NCBI GenBank assembly: GCA_029959615.1
Contig: JASCOD010000010.1
Coordinates: 114,696-178,695 of the forward strand
Length of the DNA: 64,000 nucleotides
Direction: 5' to 3'
From: Flavobacteriaceae bacterium PS02338
GTDB taxonomy: Bacteria > Bacteroidota > Bacteroidia > Sphingobacteriales > Sphingobacteriaceae
Shown: positions 39,957 through 47,715 of the stretch, piece after piece
How positions within the stretch are numbered: position 1 is the first letter of the stretch
Layout of the letters: every line of letters begins with the position of its first letter
Notes under the pieces: generated by a model
Seen by the model: the letters and a program-made list of their open reading frames with translations, nothing else
Databases searched by the model: none
What the model was told of the DNA's origin: nothing
Position numbers and translations under genes: made by a program

Positions 39957-40308
39957 ATCCCTGATCCCGTACGTACGGGACTTTTTAATTTTATTTTTCT
40001 GAAAAGCTTTTTAGCATTTCATCGGTTGCGATAGCCCCGCTATTTGTTTCTCCCGATAAGATCGGGATCCACTGCTATCAGGTTTAGTTAACCTAAGGCA
40101 GTTCTTCTATTGCAGGTTTTGCTTTCTCTCGCTTTAAGTTTCCCACCTATGTCATTTAAGTTAAGCAACTTTGTCATCCAGAGTGCAGCGAAGGATCTTA
40201 CAAAAAATAGATGTCTCGAAACTCGACATGACAGGGAGCTTAAAAGCTGGCTGCTTAACTTAATTGGTTCTCCGCATACGCGGGAATGACAAAGAGAAGA
40301 AATTAACT
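39957..40308. repeat. Repeat-rich gap between leuA and ilvA
   Basis: 352 bases with no gene. It contains the perfect palindrome TCCCGTACGTACGGGA (39965-39980), a CCCGAT/ATCGGG hairpin (40052-40066) and a REP-like GTCATCCAGAG...CTCGACATGAC unit (40173-40232). A final ATACGCGGGAATGACA fragment lies near 40274-40290. The density suggests accumulation of several repeat families in one transcribed spacer. Confidence 0.65.
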
Positions 40309-41475
40309 CTACTTCGTTGCTAAATGCAAAGCCACTAATTGGTTTAAGTCATCATCATTGATGCCTTGTTTGCTATCTGCTAAATCTAAAAATGCAGTGT
40401 AAGCGATGGCTAAATTTTCTTTATCTAAATTATGACCTAATCTATCTAAATGATGTTTCAACGCATGTCTGCCGCTCCTCGCAGTTAATACAATTGTTGC
40501 ATCAGGGAAACCCACATCAGAAGGCTTAATAATTTCGTAGTTTTCACGGTTTTTCAAGAAACCATCTTGGTGTATACCCGAACTATGTGCAAATGCATTG
40601 GCACCCACAATAGCTTTGTTTGGCTGCACTGGCATATTCATCAAATTACGCACTTGGTGACTGATTTCGTAAATACCTTGGGTGTTGATGTTGGTATGAA
40701 GACCCAATGTTTTATGAGTTTTCAAAATCATCACCACCTCTTCCATTGAGGTGTTACCAGCACGTTCGCCAATACCGTTAATGGTACATTCTACTTGACG
40801 GGCACCGTTTTGCAAACCAGCGATAGAGTTAGCTGTAGCCAATCCTAAATCGTTATGGCAATGGCAAGAGATAATTGCATTATCAATATTCTTTACGTTT
40901 TCTTTTAAGAACAGAATTTTAGAACCATATTGGTCTGGTAAGCAATAGCCGTTAGTATCTGGAATGTTTACCACGGTAGCACCAGCTGCAATTACCGCTT
41001 CAATCATTTTTGCTAAGTATTCGATATCGGCTCTGCCAGCATCTTCTGCGTAAAACTCAACATCTTCCACATATTTCTTGGCATATTTTACCGCTTCAAC
41101 TGCACGTTCTAAAATTTCTTCTCGTGTACTGTTGAATTTAGTTTTGATGTGCATGTCAGAAGCACCAATACCAGTGTGGATACGAGGTCTTTTTGCATAA
41201 CGTAAAGCATCAGCAGCTACATCGATATCATTTTTATTTGCTCTGGTTAGCGCACAAATAATTGGGTCGTTAACTGCTTTAGAAAGCTCAATTACGCTGT
41301 TAAAGTCACCGGGACTAGAAACAGGGAAACCAGCTTCAATCACGTCTACACCTAGTAGTTCCAACGATTTTGCGATTTCAACTTTTTGAGGAGTGCTCAA
41401 CTGGCAGCCTGGCACCTGCTCGCCGTCACGCAAGGTAGTGTCAAAAATGTGTACTCTATTTGGGTCGTGTAACAT
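40309..41475 (-). CDS. leuA: 2-isopropylmalate synthase, short form
   Basis: 388 residues. Condenses acetyl-CoA with 2-oxoisovalerate to start leucine synthesis. Catalytic TIM barrel: 'IFDTTLRDGEQVPGCQLS' with the metal-binding Asp, 'VIEAGFPVSSPGD', 'ISCHCHNDLGLATANSIAGLQNGARQVECTINGIGERAGN' (His-x-His metal site) and 'HSSGIHQDGFLKN'. The protein stops shortly after the barrel and linker, so the C-terminal dimerisation/leucine-feedback domain of the ~520-residue enzymes is absent. Homocitrate or citramalate synthases are alternatives, but the leu neighbours favour LeuA. It lies 15 bases after leuB. Confidence 0.94.
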   Translation of the reverse strand: MLHDPNRVHIFDTTLRDGEQVPGCQLSTPQKVEIAKSLELLGVDVIEAGFPVSSPGDFNSVIELSKAVNDPIICALTRANKNDIDVAADALRYAKRPRIHTGIGASDMHIKTKFNSTREEILERAVEAVKYAKKYVEDVEFYAEDAGRADIEYLAKMIEAVIAAGATVVNIPDTNGYCLPDQYGSKILFLKENVKNIDNAIISCHCHNDLGLATANSIAGLQNGARQVECTINGIGERAGNTSMEEVVMILKTHKTLGLHTNINTQGIYEISHQVRNLMNMPVQPNKAIVGANAFAHSSGIHQDGFLKNRENYEIIKPSDVGFPDATIVLTARSGRHALKHHLDRLGHNLDKENLAIAYTAFLDLADSKQGINDDDLNQLVALHLATK

Positions 41476-41490
41476 AAGTTTTGGGTTAGG

Positions 41491-42567
41491 TTATTGTGCT
41501 AAATAGGTTAATACTAATTGTCCCATTTCTTGGGTGCCCAACACTTTAGCCGTGTCGGTATTGTTGTCAGCGATATCAACAGTTCTGTAGCCATCTTTCA
41601 ATGCTTTGTCAACTGCGTTAACTAAAGTTTTTGCTTCTACTGGTAGTCCGAAACTGATTTCCAGCATCAGCGCCGCCGATAGGATAGAAGCCAGTGGATT
41701 TGCTAAGTTTTTGCCAGCTATGTCATGTGCCGAACCGTGGATAGGCTCGTAGAAACCTACGCCATCGCCAACAGAAGCAGAAGCTAACATGCCCATTGAG
41801 CCGGCAATTTGCGAAGCTTCATCGGTAAGAATATCTCCAAAAAGATTAGCAGTTAATACCACATCAAATTTCTTCGGATTTTTAATCAACTGCATGGCTG
41901 CATTGTCGATAAACATATGCTCAGTTTCTACATCAGGATATTGTTTCGCAATTTCTTGTACCGTTTCACGCCATAAACGTGAGCTTTCTAATACGTTTGC
42001 TTTATCTACAGAACATAGTTTTTTGCTGCGTTGTTGTGCGGCTTGGTAAGCTTTGTGCGCAATGCGTTCTACTTCGTATCTGTGGTAAATCATCAAATCT
42101 GAAGCGGTATTTCTATCTTCAGAACGAGATTTTTCTCCGAAATAAACATCACCTGTTAATTCTCTGAAGAATAAAATATCTGTTCCTTTTAGGATATGTG
42201 CCTTGATGCTTGAAGCTTCTAGCAATTCATCGAACAATAAGATAGGACGTAGGTTAGCATACAAACCAAGTTCCTTTCTAATTTTTAATAAACCTTGCTC
42301 TGGTCTAACTTTTAACGAAGGATCGTTGTCGTACATGGCATGACCAATAGCACCGAATAAAATTGCATCGCTTTTGCGAGCTTTTTCTAGGGTTTCATCA
42401 GGTAATGGATTGCCAGTAACTTCAATGGCAGCGTGTCCCATTAAAGCTTCATCAAAAGTAAATTCATGACCGAAGTTTTTTGCGATTTGCTCCAGAGCAG
42501 CTTTTCCCCATTGGGTAACTTCTTGTCCAATGCCATCGCCAGGTATTACTAAAATGTGTTTCTTCAT
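41491..42567 (-). CDS. leuB: 3-isopropylmalate dehydrogenase
   Basis: 358 residues from 'MKKHILVIPGDGIGQEV'; an in-frame start 19 codons upstream is unlikely. It oxidises and decarboxylates 3-isopropylmalate. Motifs: 'RPEQGLLKIRKELGLYANLRPI', 'FFRELTGDVYFGE', 'TENMFIDNAAM'-type 'EHMFIDNAAMQLIKNP', 'VLTANLFGDILTDEASQIAGSMGMLASASVG', 'YEPIHGSAHDIAGK'. Complete, usual length. leuA follows after 15 bases. Upstream lie 150 bases with a REP-like unit. Confidence 0.96.
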   Translation of the reverse strand: MKKHILVIPGDGIGQEVTQWGKAALEQIAKNFGHEFTFDEALMGHAAIEVTGNPLPDETLEKARKSDAILFGAIGHAMYDNDPSLKVRPEQGLLKIRKELGLYANLRPILLFDELLEASSIKAHILKGTDILFFRELTGDVYFGEKSRSEDRNTASDLMIYHRYEVERIAHKAYQAAQQRSKKLCSVDKANVLESSRLWRETVQEIAKQYPDVETEHMFIDNAAMQLIKNPKKFDVVLTANLFGDILTDEASQIAGSMGMLASASVGDGVGFYEPIHGSAHDIAGKNLANPLASILSAALMLEISFGLPVEAKTLVNAVDKALKDGYRTVDIADNNTDTAKVLGTQEMGQLVLTYLAQ

Positions 42568-42618
42568 TGTATGTATTTTTTGAGCGTATTCTCGTGTTGT
42601 AATCTTTTTTAGGGCGGC

Positions 42619-42698
42619 CGTCATTTCGACCTTAGGGAGAAATCTAGCAATTGGTAATAGAGAGCTAGATTTCTCCTCATTCTTCGTTCGAAATGACG
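42619..42698. repeat. REP-like inverted repeat CGTCATTTCGA...TCGAAATGACG
   Basis: Perfect outer arms CGTCATTTCGA and TCGAAATGACG enclose GAGAAATCTAGC / GCTAGATTTCTC inner arms. It is highly similar to 49480-49560. Lies between the ABC ATPase and leuB genes, within the transcribed locus. Confidence 0.75.
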
Positions 42699-42717
42699 GA
42701 TGTATTTAAGGTCTGTA

Positions 42718-44202
42718 CTATACGCTTTCTAATTCTTCTTTGTATGTTTTCTGTTTATAAATATCATTATGTACCACTTCGCCTTTGCTAAGTAATAAGT
42801 GGTGAGTTAAATTTTTCGGGAGTTGGTCATCGTTATGCGAAACGTAAATCAAAGTTCTGTTGGTAGTGCATAAACCATCAATCAAGGTATTGAATTGAAG
42901 GGTTTGGTGCGCATCTAAACCTTGACAAGGCTCATCCAATACCAGTAATTCTGGATTTTTAATGACTGTTCTTGCCAATAACACCAAACGTTGCTTACCT
43001 AATGGCAAGTGCGATAACAAATCGTTTTTATTTGCAGTTAAGCCGAAGTATTCGATCAATTCATCAACCTGTGTGCGTTTGTACCAGCCAATTTCTTTGT
43101 ATAGGCCAATGCTGTCGAAAAAGCCAGAGGCGATACTTTGCCACACCGTAGCATTGAAATCGAAGTACCAATGCAACTCTGGAGAGATTAAACCGATGTG
43201 CTGTTTAATGTCCCAAATGCTTTCGCCTGAACCACGTTTGTTGCCGAAGAGGTAAATCTCATTTGCATAAGCTTGCGGATGGTCGCCATTCACTAAACTT
43301 AACAAAGTTGATTTTCCAGAACCGTTGTGACCTTGCAATAGCCATTTTTCACCTGCTTTAATTTCCCAATTTACGTTTTTAAGCACTTGTTTTTCGCCAT
43401 AGCTGATGTTGATATCCACCATTTTGATCAGTACCTCACTACTTGAAAGTGGTGCTTCGTGTAAAAACTCAGGAATGCTTCTTTCTTCGATGACAATTGC
43501 ATTTCTGGTGCAAAAAGTAAAATGCTCTACTAGTTGTCCGTCTATGATTTCGCCGAACCTATTAATGCAAGCTGGAATTTCAGTTTCATTACTAACCAAG
43601 ATGATTTGAACGCCATCACTGGTTACTTCATCTAATAAGTTATTCAGATTTTGACGAGATTGGATATCTAAACCAGTGTAAGGTTGGTCTAGCAATAAAA
43701 GCTGCGGTTTTGACCATAAGGCTTTAACCAATTGCAATTTTTTATGTTCGCCGCTTGATAGCTCAATCAATTGAGCATTTTTAAGGGCTGCAAAACCTAG
43801 CGCTTCTAAAATCGGCTCTGCTTTGGCTAAATTAAGATTGTTTTCTTTGGCGTAATGCGCTAATTCGGCATTAACGGTTAAGGTATCTTGTACTTGTTGT
43901 ACGTTGTAGCGCTGTTGGTAATAAAAGTTAGCGACGCCCTCTACATTTTTAAATTGATACCATTGGGCGATGTATTGGCAGACGGGTTTGGTATCGCTTT
44001 GCTTATTGAAGCTGACGACAATCTCTTCCGTCGTTTTTTCCATGCCAGCAATTGCTTTTAACAACGCAGTTTTTCCACTTCCGCTAGCGCCAGTTAATAA
44101 CCAATTTTCTCCCTCTTGGATAGTCCATTCCAAATCCTTTAACACGACTTTGCTGCCGTATTTTAAGTTGAAGTTGGTGATTTGTACTATCGGTTTGTCC
44201 AT
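42718..44202 (-). CDS. Double ABC ATPase (ModF/PhrA-like) within the leu genes
   Basis: 494 residues with two complete nucleotide-binding domains and no membrane helix. Domain 1: Walker A 'GASGSGKTALLKAIAG', signature 'ELSSGEHKKLQLVKAL', Walker B 'LLLLDQPYTGLD'. Domain 2: Walker A 'GHNGSGKSTLLSLVNG', 'HLPLGKQRLVLLARTV' with a degenerate signature, Walker B 'LLVLDEPCQGLD' and switch 'IYVSHNDDQLP'. The size and tandem layout match the ModF/photorepair-protein group, whose role is unclear. It sits between leuD and leuB in the same direction. No permease is adjacent. A link to leucine synthesis is not established. Confidence 0.9.
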   Translation of the reverse strand: MDKPIVQITNFNLKYGSKVVLKDLEWTIQEGENWLLTGASGSGKTALLKAIAGMEKTTEEIVVSFNKQSDTKPVCQYIAQWYQFKNVEGVANFYYQQRYNVQQVQDTLTVNAELAHYAKENNLNLAKAEPILEALGFAALKNAQLIELSSGEHKKLQLVKALWSKPQLLLLDQPYTGLDIQSRQNLNNLLDEVTSDGVQIILVSNETEIPACINRFGEIIDGQLVEHFTFCTRNAIVIEERSIPEFLHEAPLSSSEVLIKMVDINISYGEKQVLKNVNWEIKAGEKWLLQGHNGSGKSTLLSLVNGDHPQAYANEIYLFGNKRGSGESIWDIKQHIGLISPELHWYFDFNATVWQSIASGFFDSIGLYKEIGWYKRTQVDELIEYFGLTANKNDLLSHLPLGKQRLVLLARTVIKNPELLVLDEPCQGLDAHQTLQFNTLIDGLCTTNRTLIYVSHNDDQLPKNLTHHLLLSKGEVVHNDIYKQKTYKEELESV

Positions 44203-44312
44203 TTTAATTTATTCTTTAACCACATAGAGACATAGGTTTTTGAAGACCTGTCTTTATTGTAATCTAATTGGGTCTATGTTTCAATGTTGTTTTATTGTCT
44301 ATTTAGTCTAAC

Positions 44313-44918
44313 CTATAAAGTTTTGGGTTGATATACTCTGTTTTGCTCGTAAGCTTCAATCAAATTAGTTTGACTACGCACGAAATCAATGTCATCGTAA
44401 CCGTTAATTAAACAAGATTTTTTGTAAGGATTGATCTCAAAGCTTTCTTTAACGCCAGTAGCGTCAATGGTCACGGTTTGCTCTTCTAAGTTTACAGTTA
44501 AAGCTGAGTTTGCATCTTTGGCAACTTGCGCAAAAATAGCAGCTAAAAATTCTTCACTTACTTGAATCGGTAGCAAACCATTGTTTAACGCATTTCCTTT
44601 AAAAATATCTGCAAAAAAACTGCTGATGACTACATCAAAACCTGCATCTTGAATAGCCCAAGCAGCGTGCTCGCGACTACTGCCGCAACCAAAGTTTTTA
44701 CCTGCAACCAATACTTTTCCGCTGTAAGTTGGATCGTTCAATACGAAATCTGCTTTAGGCGTGTTGTCGCTATTGTAACGCCAATCGCGGAAAAGGTTTT
44801 CACCAAAGCCTTCACGGGTAGTTGCTTTTAAAAACCTCGCCGGAATGATTTGGTCGGTATCTATATTCTCAATCGATAATGGTACAACCGATGAGCTTAA
44901 TGTTTCAAATTTTTTCAT
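44313..44918 (-). CDS. leuD: 3-isopropylmalate dehydratase, small subunit
   Basis: 201 residues, usual length. Forms the swivelling domain of the LeuCD isomerase. Motifs: 'LSIENIDTDQIIPARFLK', 'VLVAGKNFGCGSSREHAAWAIQDAGFDVVISSFFADIFKGNALNNGLLPI'. Its partner leuC lies upstream, but two accessory genes separate them (methyltransferase and monooxygenase-like), which is unusual because leuC and leuD are commonly adjacent. Confidence 0.96.
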   Translation of the reverse strand: MKKFETLSSSVVPLSIENIDTDQIIPARFLKATTREGFGENLFRDWRYNSDNTPKADFVLNDPTYSGKVLVAGKNFGCGSSREHAAWAIQDAGFDVVISSFFADIFKGNALNNGLLPIQVSEEFLAAIFAQVAKDANSALTVNLEEQTVTIDATGVKESFEINPYKKSCLINGYDDIDFVRSQTNLIEAYEQNRVYQPKTL

Positions 44919-44996
44919 ACCCCTTAATCCCCTAAAGGGGAAATTTTCTGTTAATATTTTTTACTGTTCCAAAAGCCCCTTTAGGGGTTTGGGGTT
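44919..44996. repeat. CCCCTAAAGGGG-type inverted repeat between leuD and the methyltransferase gene
   Basis: ACCCCTTAATCCCCTAAAGGGG on the left and GCCCCTTTAGGGGTTTGGGGTT on the right form a long imperfect inverted repeat that fills the whole gap between the two genes and reaches the methyltransferase stop codon. Confidence 0.7.
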
Positions 44997-45756
44997 ATTT
45001 TTTAATCGCTTTTATCCTCAATCTTCTGTAATCTGCAGTCCATTCGCCATTTTTAAAATGAGTTGGCTTTAGGATCTTTACTGCTAAGTCTGTTACTGCT
45101 TTAGCTTCTTCTTCATTCAAATTTACAAAAGCGTGTTGTGCAAATTGATTGATCCAATTCAACATACCATCTTCACCCACTAATTTGGTTGGTCTGTCGA
45201 AAAGCCAAACCTGTTCTGCTTCAAAACCTGTAGATTCTAACAAAGTTGCATAGTGACTAATTGATGGGAAAAACCAAAAATTAGAAATCACTCTGTGTTC
45301 AAGTCCCAATTGCTTCGCTGCATTTTCTATTGCATCTACAATGGTTTTGATATTTCCCTTGCCTCCAAATTCAGCGACCAAACGACCACCGTGTTTTAAG
45401 GCTTTGAAGATACCTCTCAACAATCCTCTTTGGTTTTCAATCCAGTGGAAGGTGGCGTTGCTAAATACAGCATCAAACTCACGATTGTAATCTAAAACAG
45501 CTGCATCTTTTTGCTCAAACTGGATGGTAGGATAGTTTTGCTTTGCTAATTCAATCATATCTGCCGAAGCGTCTACTCCTGAAACTGTTGCACCACTTTC
45601 TTGAATTTTAGCAGCTAAATCGCCAGTTCCGCAACCTACATCTAAAATATTTTCTCCTGCTTTGGCATCCAACCATTGCAAAACATCAGCTCCGTAATCA
45701 GATACGAAACGATGTTGTTCGTTGTAGAGCGTGCTGTCCCAATGTATTTCTGGCAT
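44995..45756 (-). CDS. SAM-dependent methyltransferase, trans-aconitate methyltransferase-like
   Basis: 253 residues from the ATG of 'MPEIHWDSTLYNEQHRFVSDYG', preceded by an AAAGAAG stretch; a GTG nine codons upstream (45783) is the alternative. Class I Rossmann methyltransferase: motif I 'ENILDVGCGTGDLA', motif II 'VSGVDASADMIELAKQNYP', motif IV 'FDAVFSNATFHWIENQ', then 'LKHGGRLVAEFGG'. The 'FSNATFHWI' segment and overall order resemble Tam-type trans-aconitate methyltransferases. It lies between leuC and leuD. Since LeuCD is an aconitase relative, a role in methylating a pathway acid or by-product is an attractive but untested idea. Confidence 0.85.
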   Translation of the reverse strand: MPEIHWDSTLYNEQHRFVSDYGADVLQWLDAKAGENILDVGCGTGDLAAKIQESGATVSGVDASADMIELAKQNYPTIQFEQKDAAVLDYNREFDAVFSNATFHWIENQRGLLRGIFKALKHGGRLVAEFGGKGNIKTIVDAIENAAKQLGLEHRVISNFWFFPSISHYATLLESTGFEAEQVWLFDRPTKLVGEDGMLNWINQFAQHAFVNLNEEEAKAVTDLAVKILKPTHFKNGEWTADYRRLRIKAIKK

Positions 45757-45817
45757 AACTTCTTTTTTTACCACCTTAGACACCTAAGGGCATTTAAGTC
45801 CTGGATATTTGCAACTT

Positions 45818-46111
45818 TTAATTTTCTACTTTTTCAAAATGTTCAACTGTAGGAAATGGATCATAAAAATGATGCAATAAAGCTTTCCATTCCTGATATT
45901 CGGCAGAGCCTCTAAAGCCTACTGTATGTGCTTCCAAATCTGTCCAATTCACCAATAAGATGTATTTGGCAGGATCCTCCATACATTTTTGAAGCTGATG
46001 CGAAATGTAACCTTCCATGCTGGCAATAATTTGTTCCGCTTTAGCAAAAGCAGCTTCAAATTCTGCAGTTAGGTTTGGAATTACATTTAATATAGCAACT
46101 TCTAAAATCAT
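45818..46111 (-). CDS. Antibiotic biosynthesis monooxygenase (ABM)-like protein
   Basis: 97 residues forming one ferredoxin-like ABM domain: 'MILEVAILNVIPNLTAEFEAAFAKAEQIIASMEGYISHQL', 'YILLVNWTDLEAHTVGFRGSAEYQEWKALLHHFYDPFPTVEHF'. Relatives act as small oxygenases, haem-degrading proteins or merely dimeric stress proteins, so chemistry is uncertain. It sits between leuC and the methyltransferase gene in the same direction, with an 88-base gap to leuC and about 60 to the methyltransferase. Likely cotranscribed. Confidence 0.82.
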   Translation of the reverse strand: MILEVAILNVIPNLTAEFEAAFAKAEQIIASMEGYISHQLQKCMEDPAKYILLVNWTDLEAHTVGFRGSAEYQEWKALLHHFYDPFPTVEHFEKVEN

Positions 46112-46199
46112 ATTTATTCTGGTTGGTTGTTTCGTTGTTTAGTTTTTTGGATTAGATTTCTACAGTTTCGACTGACCACTGATACCTGACCCTTAGTTC

Positions 46200-47603
46200 C
46201 TAAACTTCCAACAACTCCCTTACATCAGTAATCTTTCCAGTTACAGCCGCAGCGGCAGCAGTCAATGGACTTGCCAACATTGTTCTAGCATTTGGTCCTT
46301 GGCGACCCTCAAAGTTCCTGTTCGAAGTAGAAACGCAATATTTTCCTGCCGGAATTTTATCTTCGTTCATTCCCAAACAAGCCGAGCAACCTGGTTCACG
46401 CAATTGGAAACCCGAAGCTTCAAACACTTTATCTAAACCTTCTGCTATCGCTTGTGCTTCTACTTGCTTAGAACCTGGAACAATCCAAACTTCTACATTT
46501 TCTGCTTTCTGTTTGCCTTTTACAAACTCAGCAACTGCACGTAAATCCTCGATACGAGAATTGGTACAACTACCAATGAAAACATAATCTACAGGTTTGC
46601 CTATTAAACTTTCGTCATCAGCAAAGCCCATATACGCTAAAGCTTTTTTGTAAGATACTTGCTCCGTTTCTGGTTGAGCAGTAGTGGCTGGAATATGATC
46701 AGCAATACCGATACCCATCCCAGGATTAGTACCGTAAGTAATCATTGGTGCAATGTCAGCAGCATCGTAAGTTAATACTGCATCAAATTTTGCATCATCA
46801 TCGCTATACAAAGTTTTCCAGTAAGCTAAAGCAGTATCCCACTCTTCATCTTGTGGAGCAAATTTTCTACCTTTCACATATTTAAAAGTAGTTTCGTCTG
46901 GCGCAATTAGACCGCCACGAGCACCCATTTCGATACTCATGTTACAAACCGTCATACGAGCTTCCATACTTAAAGAACGGATCGCCGAACCAGCAAACTC
47001 TACGAAATAACCTGTACCACCAGCAGCAGAAATTTTAGCGATGATATAAAGGATGATGTCTTTTGCACCAACACCCTTTCTCAACTCGCCATTAACTTCA
47101 ATTTTCATAGTTTTTGGTTTCGATTGTTGCAAACATTGCGTTGCAAAAACCTGCTCCACTTGTGAGGTACCGATACCAAAAGCGATAGCACCAAAAGCAC
47201 CATGGGTAGAAGTGTGGCTATCGCCACAAACCATTGTTTTTCCTGGCAAGGTAATACCCAATTCTGGACCAATTACGTGTACAATCCCTTGAAAAGGATG
47301 ACCTAAGCCATAAAGTTCTACGCCAAATTCAGCGCAGTTTTTAGTCAACATATCTACCTGATATCTCGAAAGTTCTTCCTTGATCGGTAAATGTTGGTCT
47401 AAAGTAGGCACGTTATGGTCTGCCGTTGCCACAGTTTGCTGCGGACGGAAAAGTTTCAAGCCACGCTTTCTTAAACCATCAAATGCCTGAGGCGAAGTTA
47501 CCTCGTGAATTAAATGCGTATCAATGTACAAAATATCAGGAAAACCTTCTTCACGTTTCACTACGTGAGCATCCCATATTTTTTCTACTAATGTTTTCGC
47601 CAT
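46200..47603 (-). CDS. leuC: 3-isopropylmalate dehydratase, large subunit
   Basis: 467 residues, normal length. Carries the [4Fe-4S] cluster of the aconitase family: Cys residues in 'FIGSCTNSRIEDL' and 'GCSACLGMNEDKI'. Other motifs: 'TLVEKIWDAHVV', 'DTHLIHEVTSPQAFDGLR', 'TVATADHNVPT', 'VCGDSHTSTHGAFGAIAFGIGTSQVEQVFATQCL', 'STSNRNFEGRQGPNARTMLASPLTAAAAAVTG'. Isomerises 2- to 3-isopropylmalate with leuD. ilvC lies upstream across a repeat-containing 112-base gap. Confidence 0.97.
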   Translation of the reverse strand: MAKTLVEKIWDAHVVKREEGFPDILYIDTHLIHEVTSPQAFDGLRKRGLKLFRPQQTVATADHNVPTLDQHLPIKEELSRYQVDMLTKNCAEFGVELYGLGHPFQGIVHVIGPELGITLPGKTMVCGDSHTSTHGAFGAIAFGIGTSQVEQVFATQCLQQSKPKTMKIEVNGELRKGVGAKDIILYIIAKISAAGGTGYFVEFAGSAIRSLSMEARMTVCNMSIEMGARGGLIAPDETTFKYVKGRKFAPQDEEWDTALAYWKTLYSDDDAKFDAVLTYDAADIAPMITYGTNPGMGIGIADHIPATTAQPETEQVSYKKALAYMGFADDESLIGKPVDYVFIGSCTNSRIEDLRAVAEFVKGKQKAENVEVWIVPGSKQVEAQAIAEGLDKVFEASGFQLREPGCSACLGMNEDKIPAGKYCVSTSNRNFEGRQGPNARTMLASPLTAAAAAVTGKITDVRELLEV

Positions 47604-47630
47604 CTTTTATAAATTATTATATAGTTAGTT

Positions 47631-47704
47631 TGTCAGTCTGAGCTTGTCGAAGACTTCTCTACAAAATTAGAAAAGAATTCCTTCGACAAGCTCAGGATGA
47701 CATT
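47631..47704. repeat. REP-like inverted repeat CTGAGCTTGTCGAAG/CTTCGACAAGCTCAG
   Basis: Outer arms TGTCAGTCTGAGCTTGTCGAAG and CTTCGACAAGCTCAGGATGACA enclose a short loop between leuC and ilvC. The core also occurs at 49391-49412 and, degenerate, at 6671-6696. Confidence 0.8.
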
Positions 47705-47715
47705 CTTTTTTAGTT

